DNA from: Burkholderia cepacia ATCC 25416
GTDB taxonomy: Bacteria; Pseudomonadota; Gammaproteobacteria; Burkholderiales; Burkholderiaceae
Reading direction: 5' to 3'
DNA: 64,000 nucleotides
Assembly (NCBI RefSeq): GCF_001411495.1
Contig: NZ_CP012983.1
Coordinates: 992,001 to 1,056,000 of the forward strand
Of this stretch, positions 47,331-56,297 are shown one piece after another (the stretch's first letter is position 1; the number at the start of each line of letters is the position of its first letter). A model generated the notes under the pieces. The model was not told where the DNA came from, did not search any database, and saw only the letters and a program-made list of their open reading frames with translations. The position numbers and the translations under genes were made by a program.

Positions 47331-48200
47331 ATGGAGTCCTGCATCCGCCGCGACGAGCCGACCGGCAGCACCGCGTGTCATGTGACACGTCACCGTGCCG
47401 GCGAAGTGCGCGATACCGTCGACCGCGTCGTCGACGAAACGCCGGTTGCACTCGTGGTCAACGGTATTGCCCACACGGTCATGATGGCGACCCCGATCGA
47501 CCTCGACGCGTTCGGCCTCGGCTTCGTGCTCAGCGAAGGCATCGTCGAGCGTGCGTCGGACGTGTTCGACATCGAGAGCGAATGCCGGCCCGGCAGCGCC
47601 GAAGTGCGCCTGACCGTGTCGCAGCAGGCGTTCATGGCGCTGAAGGCGCACCGACGCGCGCTGGCCGGCCGCACGGGCTGCGGTGTCTGCGGGATCGAAA
47701 GCATCGCGCAGCTCGACCTGCACCCGCCGCGCATCGCCGCCGCCGGCGCGGCCGCCGGCATCGGCGCCGACGCGATCGCACGCGCCGCGCGCACGCTGCC
47801 GGCCCATCAGACGCTGATGCGCGAGACCGGCGGCATCCACGCGGCCGCCTGGTGCGACCGGGACGGCGCCGTGCTCGACGTGTTCGAGGACGTCGGCCGC
47901 CACAACGCGCTCGACAAGCTGATCGGCCGGCTCGCGCGGCGCCGCGCCGACCTGCACGACGGCTTCGTGTTCCTGTCGAGCCGCGCGAGCTACGAACTGG
48001 TGCGCAAGGCCGCGCGGGTCGGCATCCCGATGATCGCGACGATCTCGGCGCCGACGTCGCTCGCGATCGACGTCGCCCGCGAAGCCGGCGTGCGGCTGCT
48101 CGGCTTCTGCCGCAACGACGGCTTCGTCGAGTACGTGTCGCCCGATGCCGTTCACCCCGACCAACCGGCGCTTGCGCAAGCACACCCGGACTTCTCCTGA
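47331..48200 (+). CDS. fdhD: FdhD sulfurtransferase for molybdenum formate dehydrogenase
   Basis: A 289-residue protein that passes sulfur to the molybdenum cofactor before its insertion into formate dehydrogenases. The essential Cys motif is GRTGCGVCGIES; TPIDLDAFGLGFVLSEGIV, RETGGIHAAAWCD and FEDVGRHNALDKLIG are family signatures. ATG at 47331 follows CTGGAG. It is the first gene of a molybdenum cofactor cluster and its stop overlaps the moeA start by one base (TGATG). The YdeP-type oxidoreductase at 19.3 kb is a possible client. Confidence 0.95.
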   Translation: MESCIRRDEPTGSTACHVTRHRAGEVRDTVDRVVDETPVALVVNGIAHTVMMATPIDLDAFGLGFVLSEGIVERASDVFDIESECRPGSAEVRLTVSQQAFMALKAHRRALAGRTGCGVCGIESIAQLDLHPPRIAAAGAAAGIGADAIARAARTLPAHQTLMRETGGIHAAAWCDRDGAVLDVFEDVGRHNALDKLIGRLARRRADLHDGFVFLSSRASYELVRKAARVGIPMIATISAPTSLAIDVAREAGVRLLGFCRNDGFVEYVSPDAVHPDQPALAQAHPDFS

Positions 48201-49414
48201 TGAAACCACTGACCGATTTCGATACCGCTCAGCAGCATTTCGCGAGCGCGTTCGCGCCGCTCGGGGCCACCCTGTCCGTCCCGGTCGCCGAAGCGGCAGG
48301 CCACGTGCTGGCCGCGCCGCTCACCGCCGTGCTCGACCAGCCGCCGGCCGACCAGAGTGCGATGGACGGCTACGCCGTGCGTCACGCGTATCTCGCACTC
48401 GGTGAGCCGCTGCACGTCGCGCAACGCTGTTATGCGGGCGACATGCCGGCGCCGCTGGCCCCGCGCACGGCCGCGCGCCTCTTCACCGGCAGCCTGATTC
48501 CGCCCGGCGCGGACACCGTCGTGATGCAGGAGCATGCGCACGAGCAGGACGGCCGGGTCGCGTTCGACGCGCCGCAGCGCAGCGGCTCGCACATCCGCCG
48601 CCGGGGCGAGGAAGTGCGCGCCGGCGACCTGCTCGTGCCGGCCGGCGTGCGCATGGGCGCGATGCATGTCGGCGTGGCCGCCGCGCAAGGGTTCGCGCGT
48701 ATCGACGTGCGTCCGGCGCTGCGCGTCGGCATCCTGACGACCGGCGACGAACTCGTCGCGTGCGGCCAGCCGCGCGCGCCGCAACAGATTTACAACAGCA
48801 ATGCGCCGATGCTCGGCGCGCTGGTCTCGGGCACCGGCGCCGAGGTCGCGATGAGTCTGCATGCCGCCGACACCGCACCCGCCGTCGATCGCGCGCTGCG
48901 CGATCTGCACGCGGGCTGCGACCTGGTGATCTGCGTCGGCGGCGCGTCGGTCGGCGACAAGGATCTGCTGCGCCCCACGCTGGACGCGCTCGGCGCATCG
49001 TTCATCGTCGCCGGCGTGCGCATGAAGCCCGGCAAGCCGGTTGCACTCGCGCGGCTCGACACGCGGCCGGTGGTACTGCTGCCCGGCAACCCCGGCGCGG
49101 CGATGACCGCGTTCGCGCTGTTCGTCGCGCCGCTGATCCGCCGCCTGCAGGGGCGCGCCGCACGCCTGCCGATCGTGCCGTCGCTGCCGATCGACGGCGA
49201 CTTCGAACCGGACGCGCAGCGCGAGCGCTTCGTGCGCGTGCACTGCACGGTCGGCCTCGACGGCATGCCCGTCCTCGATACGCTGCGCCAGCAAGGCGCC
49301 GGCACGCTGCAGTCGCTCGTGCAGGCGAGCGGGCTGGCCCGGCTGCCGGCCGGGCGACGCATCGCGAACGGCGACGCGGTACCGTATTACGAATTCGCGC
49401 CGTGGCTCGCATGA
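48200..49414 (+). CDS. moeA: Molybdopterin molybdotransferase MoeA
   Basis: A 404-residue enzyme inserting molybdate into adenylated molybdopterin. DQPPADQSAMDGYAVR near residue 50 is the MoeA hallmark, with ARLFTGSLIPPGADTVVMQE and the MogA-like domain ILTTGDELV...GGASVGDKD, then VLLPGNPGAAMTAFALF. It overlaps fdhD by one base. The next gene, moaA, starts 205 bases on. Confidence 0.95.
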   Translation: MKPLTDFDTAQQHFASAFAPLGATLSVPVAEAAGHVLAAPLTAVLDQPPADQSAMDGYAVRHAYLALGEPLHVAQRCYAGDMPAPLAPRTAARLFTGSLIPPGADTVVMQEHAHEQDGRVAFDAPQRSGSHIRRRGEEVRAGDLLVPAGVRMGAMHVGVAAAQGFARIDVRPALRVGILTTGDELVACGQPRAPQQIYNSNAPMLGALVSGTGAEVAMSLHAADTAPAVDRALRDLHAGCDLVICVGGASVGDKDLLRPTLDALGASFIVAGVRMKPGKPVALARLDTRPVVLLPGNPGAAMTAFALFVAPLIRRLQGRAARLPIVPSLPIDGDFEPDAQRERFVRVHCTVGLDGMPVLDTLRQQGAGTLQSLVQASGLARLPAGRRIANGDAVPYYEFAPWLA

Positions 49415-49619
49415 GCGCGACGCCCGACACGCGCCCGCTGCCGCTGCCGCGCATGCGCCGCGCGTCCCGCGCCGCGAACTGTATTCCTGCAATTCGGGCG
49501 CGATTGTGTCCCTGCCGGAAAAACCCGGCGGACTATCCTCACGAGGAGGCTCGTCACGCGCCGTGCGCCGCCATTTCGGCATGCGCACGGCCGACCGGCG
49601 CCGCCCCTTCGCTTACTTC

Positions 49620-50744
49620 ATGCAGGCCGACGAACCGATCGTGAATGCCATCGTTTCCGCCGCGCCGGCCGCCGCCGCAGCTTCCGGCGGCGCATCGCCC
49701 GGCGCCTTCCCCCGCCCGACCGACACGCTCGGCCGCCCGCTGCGCGACCTGCGCCTGTCCGTCATCGACCAGTGCAATTTCCGCTGCGGCTACTGCATGC
49801 CGCGCGAAAGCTTCGGCGCCGACTATGCGTTCATGCCGTCGTCCGAACGGCTGTCGTTCACGCAACTGGAAAAGATCGCCCGCGCGTTCACGTCGCTCGG
49901 CGTCGAAAAGATCCGCATTACAGGCGGCGAGCCGCTGCTGCGCCGCAACCTCGAAGCACTGATCGAACGCCTCGCCGCGCTGACGACCGTCGAAGGCAAG
50001 CCCGTCGAAATCGCGCTGACGACCAACGGCTCGCTGCTGGCCGCGAAAGCGCGTTCGCTGCGCGACGCGGGCCTGTCGCGCGTGACCGTCAGCCTCGATG
50101 CCCTCGACGACGCGATGTTCCGCCGGATGAGCGACGCCGACGTGCCCGTGTCGCGCGTGCTGGCCGGCATCGAGGCCGCGCAGGCGGCCGGGCTCGCGCC
50201 GGTCAAGGTCAACGCGGTGATCGAGTGCGGGGTGAACGACGACCAGATCCTGCCGCTCGTGCGGCACTTCCGGCATACCGGCGTGGCCGTGCGTTTCATC
50301 GAATACATGGATGTCGGCGGCGCGAGCTTCTGGTCGGGTGACAAGGTCGTGCCGGCCGCGCAGATGCGCGCGCTGATCGATGCGCACTATCCGCTCGTGC
50401 TCGTCGGCGAACCGGCGCACGATGCGACCGCGATCCGTTGCGCGCACATCGACGGTGCAGGCGAGGTCGGCTTCATCGCGAGCGTGTCGCATCCGTTCTG
50501 CGGCACCTGTTCGCGCGCCCGCGTGTCGGCCGACGGCACACTCTATACGTGCCTGTTCGCGACGCAAGGCACCGACCTGCGGCCGTGGCTCGACGAAGCA
50601 GCGTCGAGCGCCGACCTCGCCGCCGCCGTGCGCGATCGCTGGACGCACCGCGACGACCGCTATTCCGAGCGCCGGGCCGCGCGGCCGGCCCGCGTGCCGG
50701 GCAAGACCTATCCGACCGTGCGCATGTCGCTCGTCGGCGGCTGA
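49620..50744 (+). CDS. moaA: GTP 3',8-cyclase MoaA
   Basis: A 374-residue radical SAM enzyme for the first step of molybdenum cofactor synthesis, making 3',8-cH2GTP. The N-terminal cluster is CNFRCGYC (C-x3-C-x2-C), the SAM stretch is ITGGEPLLRRN, and the second cluster is CGTCSRARVSADGTLYTC (C-x2-C-x13-C). The protein ends in Gly-Gly, as required in MoaA. The start is uncertain: ATG at 49620 gives a ~40-residue Ala-rich extension; an ATG at 49581 is also in frame. Confidence 0.94.
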   Translation: MQADEPIVNAIVSAAPAAAAASGGASPGAFPRPTDTLGRPLRDLRLSVIDQCNFRCGYCMPRESFGADYAFMPSSERLSFTQLEKIARAFTSLGVEKIRITGGEPLLRRNLEALIERLAALTTVEGKPVEIALTTNGSLLAAKARSLRDAGLSRVTVSLDALDDAMFRRMSDADVPVSRVLAGIEAAQAAGLAPVKVNAVIECGVNDDQILPLVRHFRHTGVAVRFIEYMDVGGASFWSGDKVVPAAQMRALIDAHYPLVLVGEPAHDATAIRCAHIDGAGEVGFIASVSHPFCGTCSRARVSADGTLYTCLFATQGTDLRPWLDEAASSADLAAAVRDRWTHRDDRYSERRAARPARVPGKTYPTVRMSLVGG

Positions 50745-50790
50745 GCGCCGCCGCGCGACACCGCACGCGCCGCCAAATGGAGAACCAGTC

Positions 50791-51363
50791 ATGACGACCT
50801 TCACCGAATCCCCTGCCGGGCTGCCGGACGATCCGTTGCGTGCCGGCGGCCACCCGCCGCCCGTCGATGCGGCCGACCCGCACCACGAACCGCCGCCCGC
50901 GATCACCGCCGGCTTCGAAGTGCGCGTGCAGTACGCGCCGATCGACGCAGGCGCAGAGCTTGCGCCGATCGTTCGCAATCCGAATGTCGGCGCAGTCGTG
51001 AATTTTCTCGGGGTCGTGCGTAACGAAGGTGATGTCGACGATGTCGTCGCGCTCGAGGTCGAGCACTACCCGACGATGACCGAGCAGGCCCTGTGGAGCA
51101 TCGTCGAGGAAGCCAGCGCGCGCTGGCAGCTCGAAGCGGTGAAGATCGTGCATCGCGTCGGGCGCATTCCGCTCGGCCAGACCGTCGTGCTGGTCGTGGT
51201 GGCCGCCGCGCATCGCGCGTGTGCGTTCGATGCGTGCGAATTCCTGATGGACTTCCTGAAGACCCACGCGCCGTTCTGGAAGAAGGAGATCCGGCACGAC
51301 GGCGAATCCGGCTGGGTCGAGGCGAAGGCGCACGACGACCAGGCGATGCGGCGCTGGGGCTGA
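50791..51363 (+). CDS. moaE: Molybdopterin synthase catalytic subunit MoaE
   Basis: A 190-residue protein whose last ~145 residues are MoaE (GAVVNFLGVVRNEGDVDDVVALEVEHY; ALWSIVEEASARW; HRVGRIPLGQ; DFLKTHAPFWKKE). MoaE with thiocarboxylated MoaD converts cPMP to molybdopterin. The first ~45 residues form a Pro/Asp-rich extension not usual in MoaE. ATG at 50791 follows TGGAG. It precedes moaD by 52 bases, an order opposite to the common moaD-moaE. Confidence 0.93.
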   Translation: MTTFTESPAGLPDDPLRAGGHPPPVDAADPHHEPPPAITAGFEVRVQYAPIDAGAELAPIVRNPNVGAVVNFLGVVRNEGDVDDVVALEVEHYPTMTEQALWSIVEEASARWQLEAVKIVHRVGRIPLGQTVVLVVVAAAHRACAFDACEFLMDFLKTHAPFWKKEIRHDGESGWVEAKAHDDQAMRRWG

Positions 51364-51415
51364 GCCGGTCCGCCGCGCGCTTTTCGATTCCGCCGACTCC
51401 ATTCAAGACATCGCA

Positions 51416-51673
51416 ATGAAACTGACGATCAAATACTTTGCAAGCGTTCGCGAACAACTCGAGCGCGACGAGGAAACCGTCGAGGTCGACGCACGCGAAC
51501 TCACCGTCGACGCGCTGCGCAGCACGCTGGCCGCGCGCGACGCACGCAGCGCGGACGCGCTGCGGATGGACCGGCCCGTGCGCGCGGCCGTCAACCTCGA
51601 GATGGTGACGGGTGAATTCGTGGTGCGGGAGGACAGCGAGGTCGCGTTTTTCCCGCCGGTGACGGGCGGGTGA
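51416..51673 (+). CDS. moaD: Molybdopterin synthase sulfur-carrier subunit MoaD
   Basis: An 85-residue ubiquitin-fold protein (MKLTIKYFASVREQL; NLEMVTGEFVVREDSEVAFFPPVTGG). The C-terminal Gly-Gly is the site of thiocarboxylation that delivers sulfur in molybdopterin synthase. It completes the fdhD-moeA-moaA-moaE-moaD cluster. Confidence 0.95.
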   Translation: MKLTIKYFASVREQLERDEETVEVDARELTVDALRSTLAARDARSADALRMDRPVRAAVNLEMVTGEFVVREDSEVAFFPPVTGG

Positions 51674-51860
51674 CGTCGCGATGGGCGGAATCTCTCCGGG
51701 GCCGGATACGGGCCGGCGCGTGTCGGCTGCTTGCCCTTCGCGATACAGATTCCGGGTTTCCGTCAGCCCGATGCGTACGCGCGCATGCCATCTGGTTCGG
51801 CAGGCAACACGCACCACCGCGATCGGCCCTCACGAGGACAGGATCGTCGCCGGAGACGCT

Positions 51861-52187
51861 TCACGATCGGGTTTCGGCCCGACGAAATTCGGACGGCGAC
51901 ATGCCCTCCCAGCGGATGAATGCACGGCGGAAATTCCCGAGACTGTCGTAGCCGAGCAGGAACGCGATTTCCTGCAGGCTGAGCTTGCCCGACTTCACGC
52001 TCTCGACCGCCAGCGCGTGGTGCACGCTTTCGAGGATCTCGCGATACGACGTTCCGTCGTCGGCCAATCGCCGGTGCAAGGTGCGCGGCGTCATGTTCAG
52101 CAGTTGGGCGGTCGACTGTTGCGACGGAAACGCGCCCACCCGCTCGAGCATCAGTCGCCGGCCCCTGAGCGCAAGCGCATGGGGCAT
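51861..52187 (-). pseudogene. C-terminal remnant of an AraC-family regulator
   Basis: About 109 codons forming only the DNA-binding end of an AraC/OruR-type regulator: LMLERVGAFPSQQSTAQLLN, MTPRTLHRRLADDGTSYREI, and SLQEIAFLLGYDSLGNFRRAF with SPSEFRRA. The N-terminal effector domain (~200 residues) is missing. Upstream of about position 52190 the strand becomes antisense to an alkB remnant, so the gene was cut by a deletion that also removed the start of alkB. Confidence 0.88.
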
Positions 52188-52205
52188 CGGCGGGCCGCGA
52201 ACGGG

Positions 52206-52617
52206 CATGTACTTCCTGCTCTGCGCGTTGTGGGGCAAGGCACTGCTGGAAATCGTCAACTACATGGAGCACTACGGTATCGTTCGCGATCCAGGCACGC
52301 CGGTCCAGCCGCGCCATTCATGGAATACCAATCGACGCATCAGTTCACGGTCGATGTTCAACCTGACGCGCCATTCGCATCATCATGCTCAGGGCGAAGT
52401 GCCCTATCAGGATCTCAAGCCGTTTGCCGATGCGCCGATGATAATCGGCGGCTACCTGACGACGATCGTCGTCGCGATGATTCCGCCGCTTTGGCACCGG
52501 CTGATGCCCCCCAAGGTACTTGCATGGGATCGCATCCATGCGACGGAACCGGAACGACGCCTCGCGGCCGACGCCAATGCGCGCAGCGGTATGACGGGGT
52601 TCGTGGCCGCGACGTGA
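52206..52617 (+). pseudogene. C-terminal remnant of an AlkB-type alkane monooxygenase
   Basis: About 136 codons of the C-terminal third of a membrane di-iron alkane hydroxylase. NYMEHYGIVRDPG is the AlkB NY-x-EHYG signature, and FNLTRHSHHHA is the last His box; ADAPMIIGGYLTTIVVAMIPPLWHRLM follows. The first ~270 residues, with the other His boxes and most membrane segments, are missing, so it cannot be active. The left border coincides with the end of the AraC remnant on the other strand. The broad start of the fragment is estimated. Confidence 0.88.
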
Positions 52618-53086
52618 AACAAGCCTCGCGCGGGCACGACGCGTAACGCGTCGCTGCGTTTCGCGCGGGTGACGCGACACGTTGAAATTCTCATCGAATC
52701 GCGATACGACTCCGTTGCGATGCCGACCGCGGCCCGCGGCAGCGTTTCGGCCGGTACGCTGAATGTGCCGGCGTCGAAATCGATGCCGGCACATTCTGTC
52801 GTTCAATGTTTGCGGGAAGCGAAGCGTGTTGTACGCGGGAACGTGCGGTCGCCCATCATTCCGGCAATCACGCCTTGCCCATACCGCCCGGCAACGCGGC
52901 GCGCATCAATGCAGCCACTTCATCACGATCGTCGCGAACACGACCATCGCGGCGCAGCGGATATTGCCAGCACCGTTGTCGGTCCCGGCCAAGCTCACAG
53001 GCATTCCTTCGCGGGGTCGCTTCATGTAACGGAAAAGAACACGCTTACGCCCTTGACTCCGAGAGGCCGGACTTTGAAACGTGTCT
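52618..53086. other. Intergenic region after the alkB remnant
   Basis: About 470 bases with no convincing coding frame, ribosome site or clear hairpin. Composition is lower in G+C than the core regions. Possibly decayed sequence. Confidence 0.4.
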
Positions 53087-53596
53087 TCATCGGCATCGCA
53101 GGGAACGAGATTTTTCCCTGCGCTCTAAGGTAAGCGAAATTTCCAGGAGATCACTTGCGAGTACTTGCGCCTGTTTCGCTTGCTCCGCGTGGCGCTTGAG
53201 GTCTTCCAACGGCGAACCCAAGTGATGCTCCGTTCCACCCATGAAAATCAAAACCGCAGCGTTGGCGTGGGCGCGGGCGCGCGCGGCGTGGAACTGAGCT
53301 TTCCGGACACGTGAGCCGATCAGGTCTACGTGAGCGCGAGTGCTCGGAAAATGCGCGGTCGGCAGCCTCGCGTGCCGAACTTCGAGACTTTCGAGTTCGG
53401 AGACACTCGCTTCCGCTCTGACGGCAGAAATGGTAGCGGCGAGGACCACATCGGCCCCGCTCGGATCCTCGACAAGAACGCTCGACGATTGAAAGCCGAT
53501 TGGCTTGCGATTCGCCGCGGGAATGCAACTCGAAACCCGAGCACGAATGCGTCCCAACGCAACGCGAATTCGGTCGAGCGACAAGGATATGGACAT
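53087..53596 (-). CDS. Hypothetical protein (169 aa), possibly helical
   Basis: A 169-residue frame starting MSISLSLDRIRVALGRIRAR. The second half is helix-prone with many Ala, Arg and Glu and ends HAEQAKQAQVLASDLLEISLTLERREK. No family is recognised and no good ribosome site precedes the ATG. It lies just downstream of and co-directional with the H-NS-like gene. It could be a genuine accessory-region gene or a chance frame; coding bias is moderate. Confidence 0.45.
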   Translation of the reverse strand: MSISLSLDRIRVALGRIRARVSSCIPAANRKPIGFQSSSVLVEDPSGADVVLAATISAVRAEASVSELESLEVRHARLPTAHFPSTRAHVDLIGSRVRKAQFHAARARAHANAAVLIFMGGTEHHLGSPLEDLKRHAEQAKQAQVLASDLLEISLTLERREKSRSLRCR

Positions 53597-53691
53597 GGCA
53601 GGGCATAAGCCTATGCATGAACCGGACCGGCACTCAGTGGCCAACGACCGTATTCGGGATGATGCGTGACGACGGACGATGGCATGGCAAG

Positions 53692-54042
53692 TCAACTCAG
53701 TGCATCGGTTGCCGATGATGCCGCCGGCTCCGCGATCCAATTCGACCGGTGGATCAGGAACTGTTCCCTTGCCCGGCCAGCGATCCACCGAGGCTCTCGT
53801 CCCCGCCCACTCCATAAGGCACCAGACTCCGGATCACGATACTTTACCGTGGCCGGGCCGCGACGCTTGCCGCGACGCAGCTTGAGCTTGCGTTCAGAGA
53901 ACAGGTCCTCTGGCATCAGGTCGAATTCTTCGATCAATTTTTGTATTTCCTTAACCGCACTCGCCAATTCCTGAGTGCGGGCAAGCTCAGCCTGCTTTTG
54001 AAGTTCCTGAATCTGCTCTTTCAAATCACGGTAGCTTTGCAT
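53692..54042 (-). CDS. H-NS-family nucleoid-associated protein
   Basis: A 116-residue H-NS-like protein. The N-terminal half is a coiled coil for oligomerisation (SYRDLKEQIQELQKQAELAR ... AVKEIQKLIEEF); a basic linker (RKLKLRRGKRRG) leads to the DNA-binding end YRDPESGALWSGRGREPRWIAG, the H-NS core of betaproteobacteria. It binds AT-rich, often transferred, DNA and silences it. Its place in a lower-G+C accessory stretch suggests an island-borne paralogue. Start at 54042 is chosen by homology; the ribosome site is weak. Confidence 0.9.
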   Translation of the reverse strand: MQSYRDLKEQIQELQKQAELARTQELASAVKEIQKLIEEFDLMPEDLFSERKLKLRRGKRRGPATVKYRDPESGALWSGRGREPRWIAGRAREQFLIHRSNWIAEPAASSATDALS

Positions 54043-54417
54043 ATCGTATTCTCGAAGAGAAGAGCGCCAAGCGCTCACCTTGGTTCTCGGATGTTGCGAT
54101 CATTAAATATAGGGATGCGAATTATATGAATCAGACGCACCACACCCGTATGAAATCAAAAGCGCGATCGAGAGGGGGATCGCGAACCGCCTGCGCTGAG
54201 ATCTCGCGAGTCGCCGAACACAGGCAGGGCCGGCGACAGATTACCGGCTCCGTGCCCTGGTGTTCGATCCCCGTTGGGGACGACGACCGCATTGGGTGAA
54301 TCTGGCAGAGGCAGAGGCAGTGGCTGGCGCGCTTGCGCGGCGCGCCTCGTTCACGATCGACTCCACTTCTGCCAGAGCGGACCGGTCATCCGGGACACCA
54401 TCGACGTTCAGCGCGCT
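54043..54417. other. Intergenic region upstream of the H-NS-like gene
   Basis: 375 bases between the H-NS-like gene start and the end of the polyamine-binding-protein gene. The part 54090-54170 is AT-richer and likely holds the H-NS-like promoter. No gene or strong hairpin seen. Confidence 0.4.
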
Positions 54418-55449
54418 TCATTGATTTCCCTTCAGCTTCAGCCAGACCTTGTTACGCAGTTGAATCGCTGCAGGTGAACACATCTTGTAAGGCTTGAGTC
54501 GATCCTTATACTGCTCCGGCGTCTTGATCGCAGGATTGTCATGCAGCGCAGGATCAATGTAGCGCTCCGATCCGACAATCTCGTTGCTGTACCGTAGCGC
54601 GTTCGTCACCAGCGCGATGTTCTCGGGTCGCATCATCCAGTCGATGAACTTGTAGGCCGAGTCGACATTTCGCGCTTTTGCCGGAACAAGCAGGCTGTCC
54701 ATGAACAGTCGGACGCCCTCTTTCGGATACACGAACCGGATAGTCGGCAAGCGATCCTGTGCTCGCGCAGCGGCACCATTCCAGACGTGCTGAACGATGA
54801 TTTGCCTGGACGCGAGACGATCGACCGTTCCGTCGTTGCTATAGGTCTTCACGAATGGTTTCTGCTTCTGCAGTACGTCGAGGACGCGTTTCGCATCATC
54901 GGGGCGCTCGGTGCATTCATCCTGTCCCAGATACCAGCTCGCTGCCATGTACAGTTCCTCCTCGACGTCCAGATCGCCGATCTCGCCGCGAAGTGCCACG
55001 GGGGGCTCGAAGAACGACTTCCAGCTATCGTCGAGGCGTCCACCCGGCACACGCGCGCTGTCGTAGGCAAACCCGGTCAGGACAACCGTGAAGGGCATCG
55101 CGTAGTCCCGCTGGGGATCGAACGACGGATGACGGTACTCAGGCTTGATGTTTGCGACATTCGGCAACTTGCGCTTGTCGAGCTTGAGCAGAAGGCCGGA
55201 CTTCACGAGCACCGGAACGTAGTAGTCTCCGGCGACCACAACGTCGTACCCCCCTCCTCCTGCCTGCAGTTTCTGGGTCAGCGCTGCATCGCTCGCATAG
55301 GTGTCGAGTGTCGTCTCGATGCCGGTATCAGCCTGGAACTTCTTGAGCAAATTGACAGGCAGGATGTTCGGCCAGCTTCCGATATGTAGCTCGGCGGCCT
55401 GGGTCGTGACAGCGGCAAGAAGCAACATCGCTCCGATTGTTTTTTTCAT
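54418..55449 (-). CDS. Polyamine-type ABC transporter periplasmic binding protein (PotD/PotF-like)
   Basis: A 343-residue secreted solute-binding protein with a signal peptide (MKKTIGAMLLLAAVTTQAA, cleavage after QAA). The PotD-like fold is shown by LHIGSWPNILPVNLLKKFQADTGIE, YDVVVAGDYYVPVLVKSGLL, and SAYKFIDWMMRPENIALV. It binds spermidine, putrescine or a related cation in the periplasm. Its start overlaps the upstream permease gene by four bases (ATGA). It is the last gene of a three-gene operon that lacks an ATPase. Confidence 0.9.
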   Translation of the reverse strand: MKKTIGAMLLLAAVTTQAAELHIGSWPNILPVNLLKKFQADTGIETTLDTYASDAALTQKLQAGGGGYDVVVAGDYYVPVLVKSGLLLKLDKRKLPNVANIKPEYRHPSFDPQRDYAMPFTVVLTGFAYDSARVPGGRLDDSWKSFFEPPVALRGEIGDLDVEEELYMAASWYLGQDECTERPDDAKRVLDVLQKQKPFVKTYSNDGTVDRLASRQIIVQHVWNGAAARAQDRLPTIRFVYPKEGVRLFMDSLLVPAKARNVDSAYKFIDWMMRPENIALVTNALRYSNEIVGSERYIDPALHDNPAIKTPEQYKDRLKPYKMCSPAAIQLRNKVWLKLKGNQ

Positions 55450-56297
55450 GCTGTTCCTATTGCGTGGAGATTGGCGTGGTGTATCTCGGACTGCTCGGCC
55501 CTGGATCTTCTTTTACCTCGCGCACCGATGATCCAGACTACCGTCAGTTGGATTGTCGAAAGGCCGATGACGACGGTTGACACGGCGCTGACCTTGGGTG
55601 TGATTCCGATCTTCAATGCACCGAAGATATACATCGGCAATGTGGTCATGCCGGCGCCGGCGAGAAAGTAGCTGGTGACGTAATCATTCATCGACGCGAC
55701 GAATGACAGCAAAGCCCCTGCGACGATGCCGGGTAGAGCCAAAGGCGCGGTAATTTGCCGAAATGCAGCCCATGGCGTGGCCGACAGGTCCGCGGCCGCC
55801 TCGAGCAGCGTGCGATCGATCGTCTTGAGTCTGGCTTTGATCGGCAGATAGGCAAGCGGCACACTGAACACCACATGAGCAAACAGAACAGCGCCGAATC
55901 CAAGCTCTGACTCGAACATCGAGAACAGCATCATGGTCGCGATCGCCAGCACGATTTCAGGTATCGCGAGCGGAAGCGCAATGACGAGTCCGACCGAATC
56001 GAAACCACGCCGGTCACTTCTCGACCACCAGGCGACCGCCGCGCTCGTCGCGAGCGTGGTGGAGAGCACCGTCGACGCCAGCGCCAGCAACAGTGAATTC
56101 TTCGCGGCGCGGACCAGTGTCGGATCGGACCAGGCCTCGACGTAACCTCGAATGCCAAACCCGTCCCATATGAGGGCCGACGGGCCGACGTTGAAGCTCA
56201 TCGCCATCACGGTCAGCATTGGCAGATAGAGGAACACCAGCACCGCGCACGCGATCGTTGCGGTCAGCGGAAACCGGCGCAGTTCAGGCGAAATCAT
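55446..56297 (-). CDS. Polyamine-type ABC transporter permease (PotC-like)
   Basis: A 283-residue inner-membrane permease with six segments. The ABC-contact EAA loop appears as EAAADLSATPWAAFRQITAPLALPGIVAG. It should pair with the PotB-like permease encoded upstream, with which it overlaps by 14 bases, and with the downstream binding protein. Typical of the PotC/YdcV group. Confidence 0.92.
   Translation of the reverse strand: MISPELRRFPLTATIACAVLVFLYLPMLTVMAMSFNVGPSALIWDGFGIRGYVEAWSDPTLVRAAKNSLLLALASTVLSTTLATSAAVAWWSRSDRRGFDSVGLVIALPLAIPEIVLAIATMMLFSMFESELGFGAVLFAHVVFSVPLAYLPIKARLKTIDRTLLEAAADLSATPWAAFRQITAPLALPGIVAGALLSFVASMNDYVTSYFLAGAGMTTLPMYIFGALKIGITPKVSAVSTVVIGLSTIQLTVVWIIGARGKRRSRAEQSEIHHANLHAIGTA

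Noticed and set aside
53087..53815. 242-codon version of the hypothetical protein
   Set aside because: The N-terminal 73 codons overlap the H-NS-like gene in another frame and have poor coding character; only the shorter form is kept, with low confidence.
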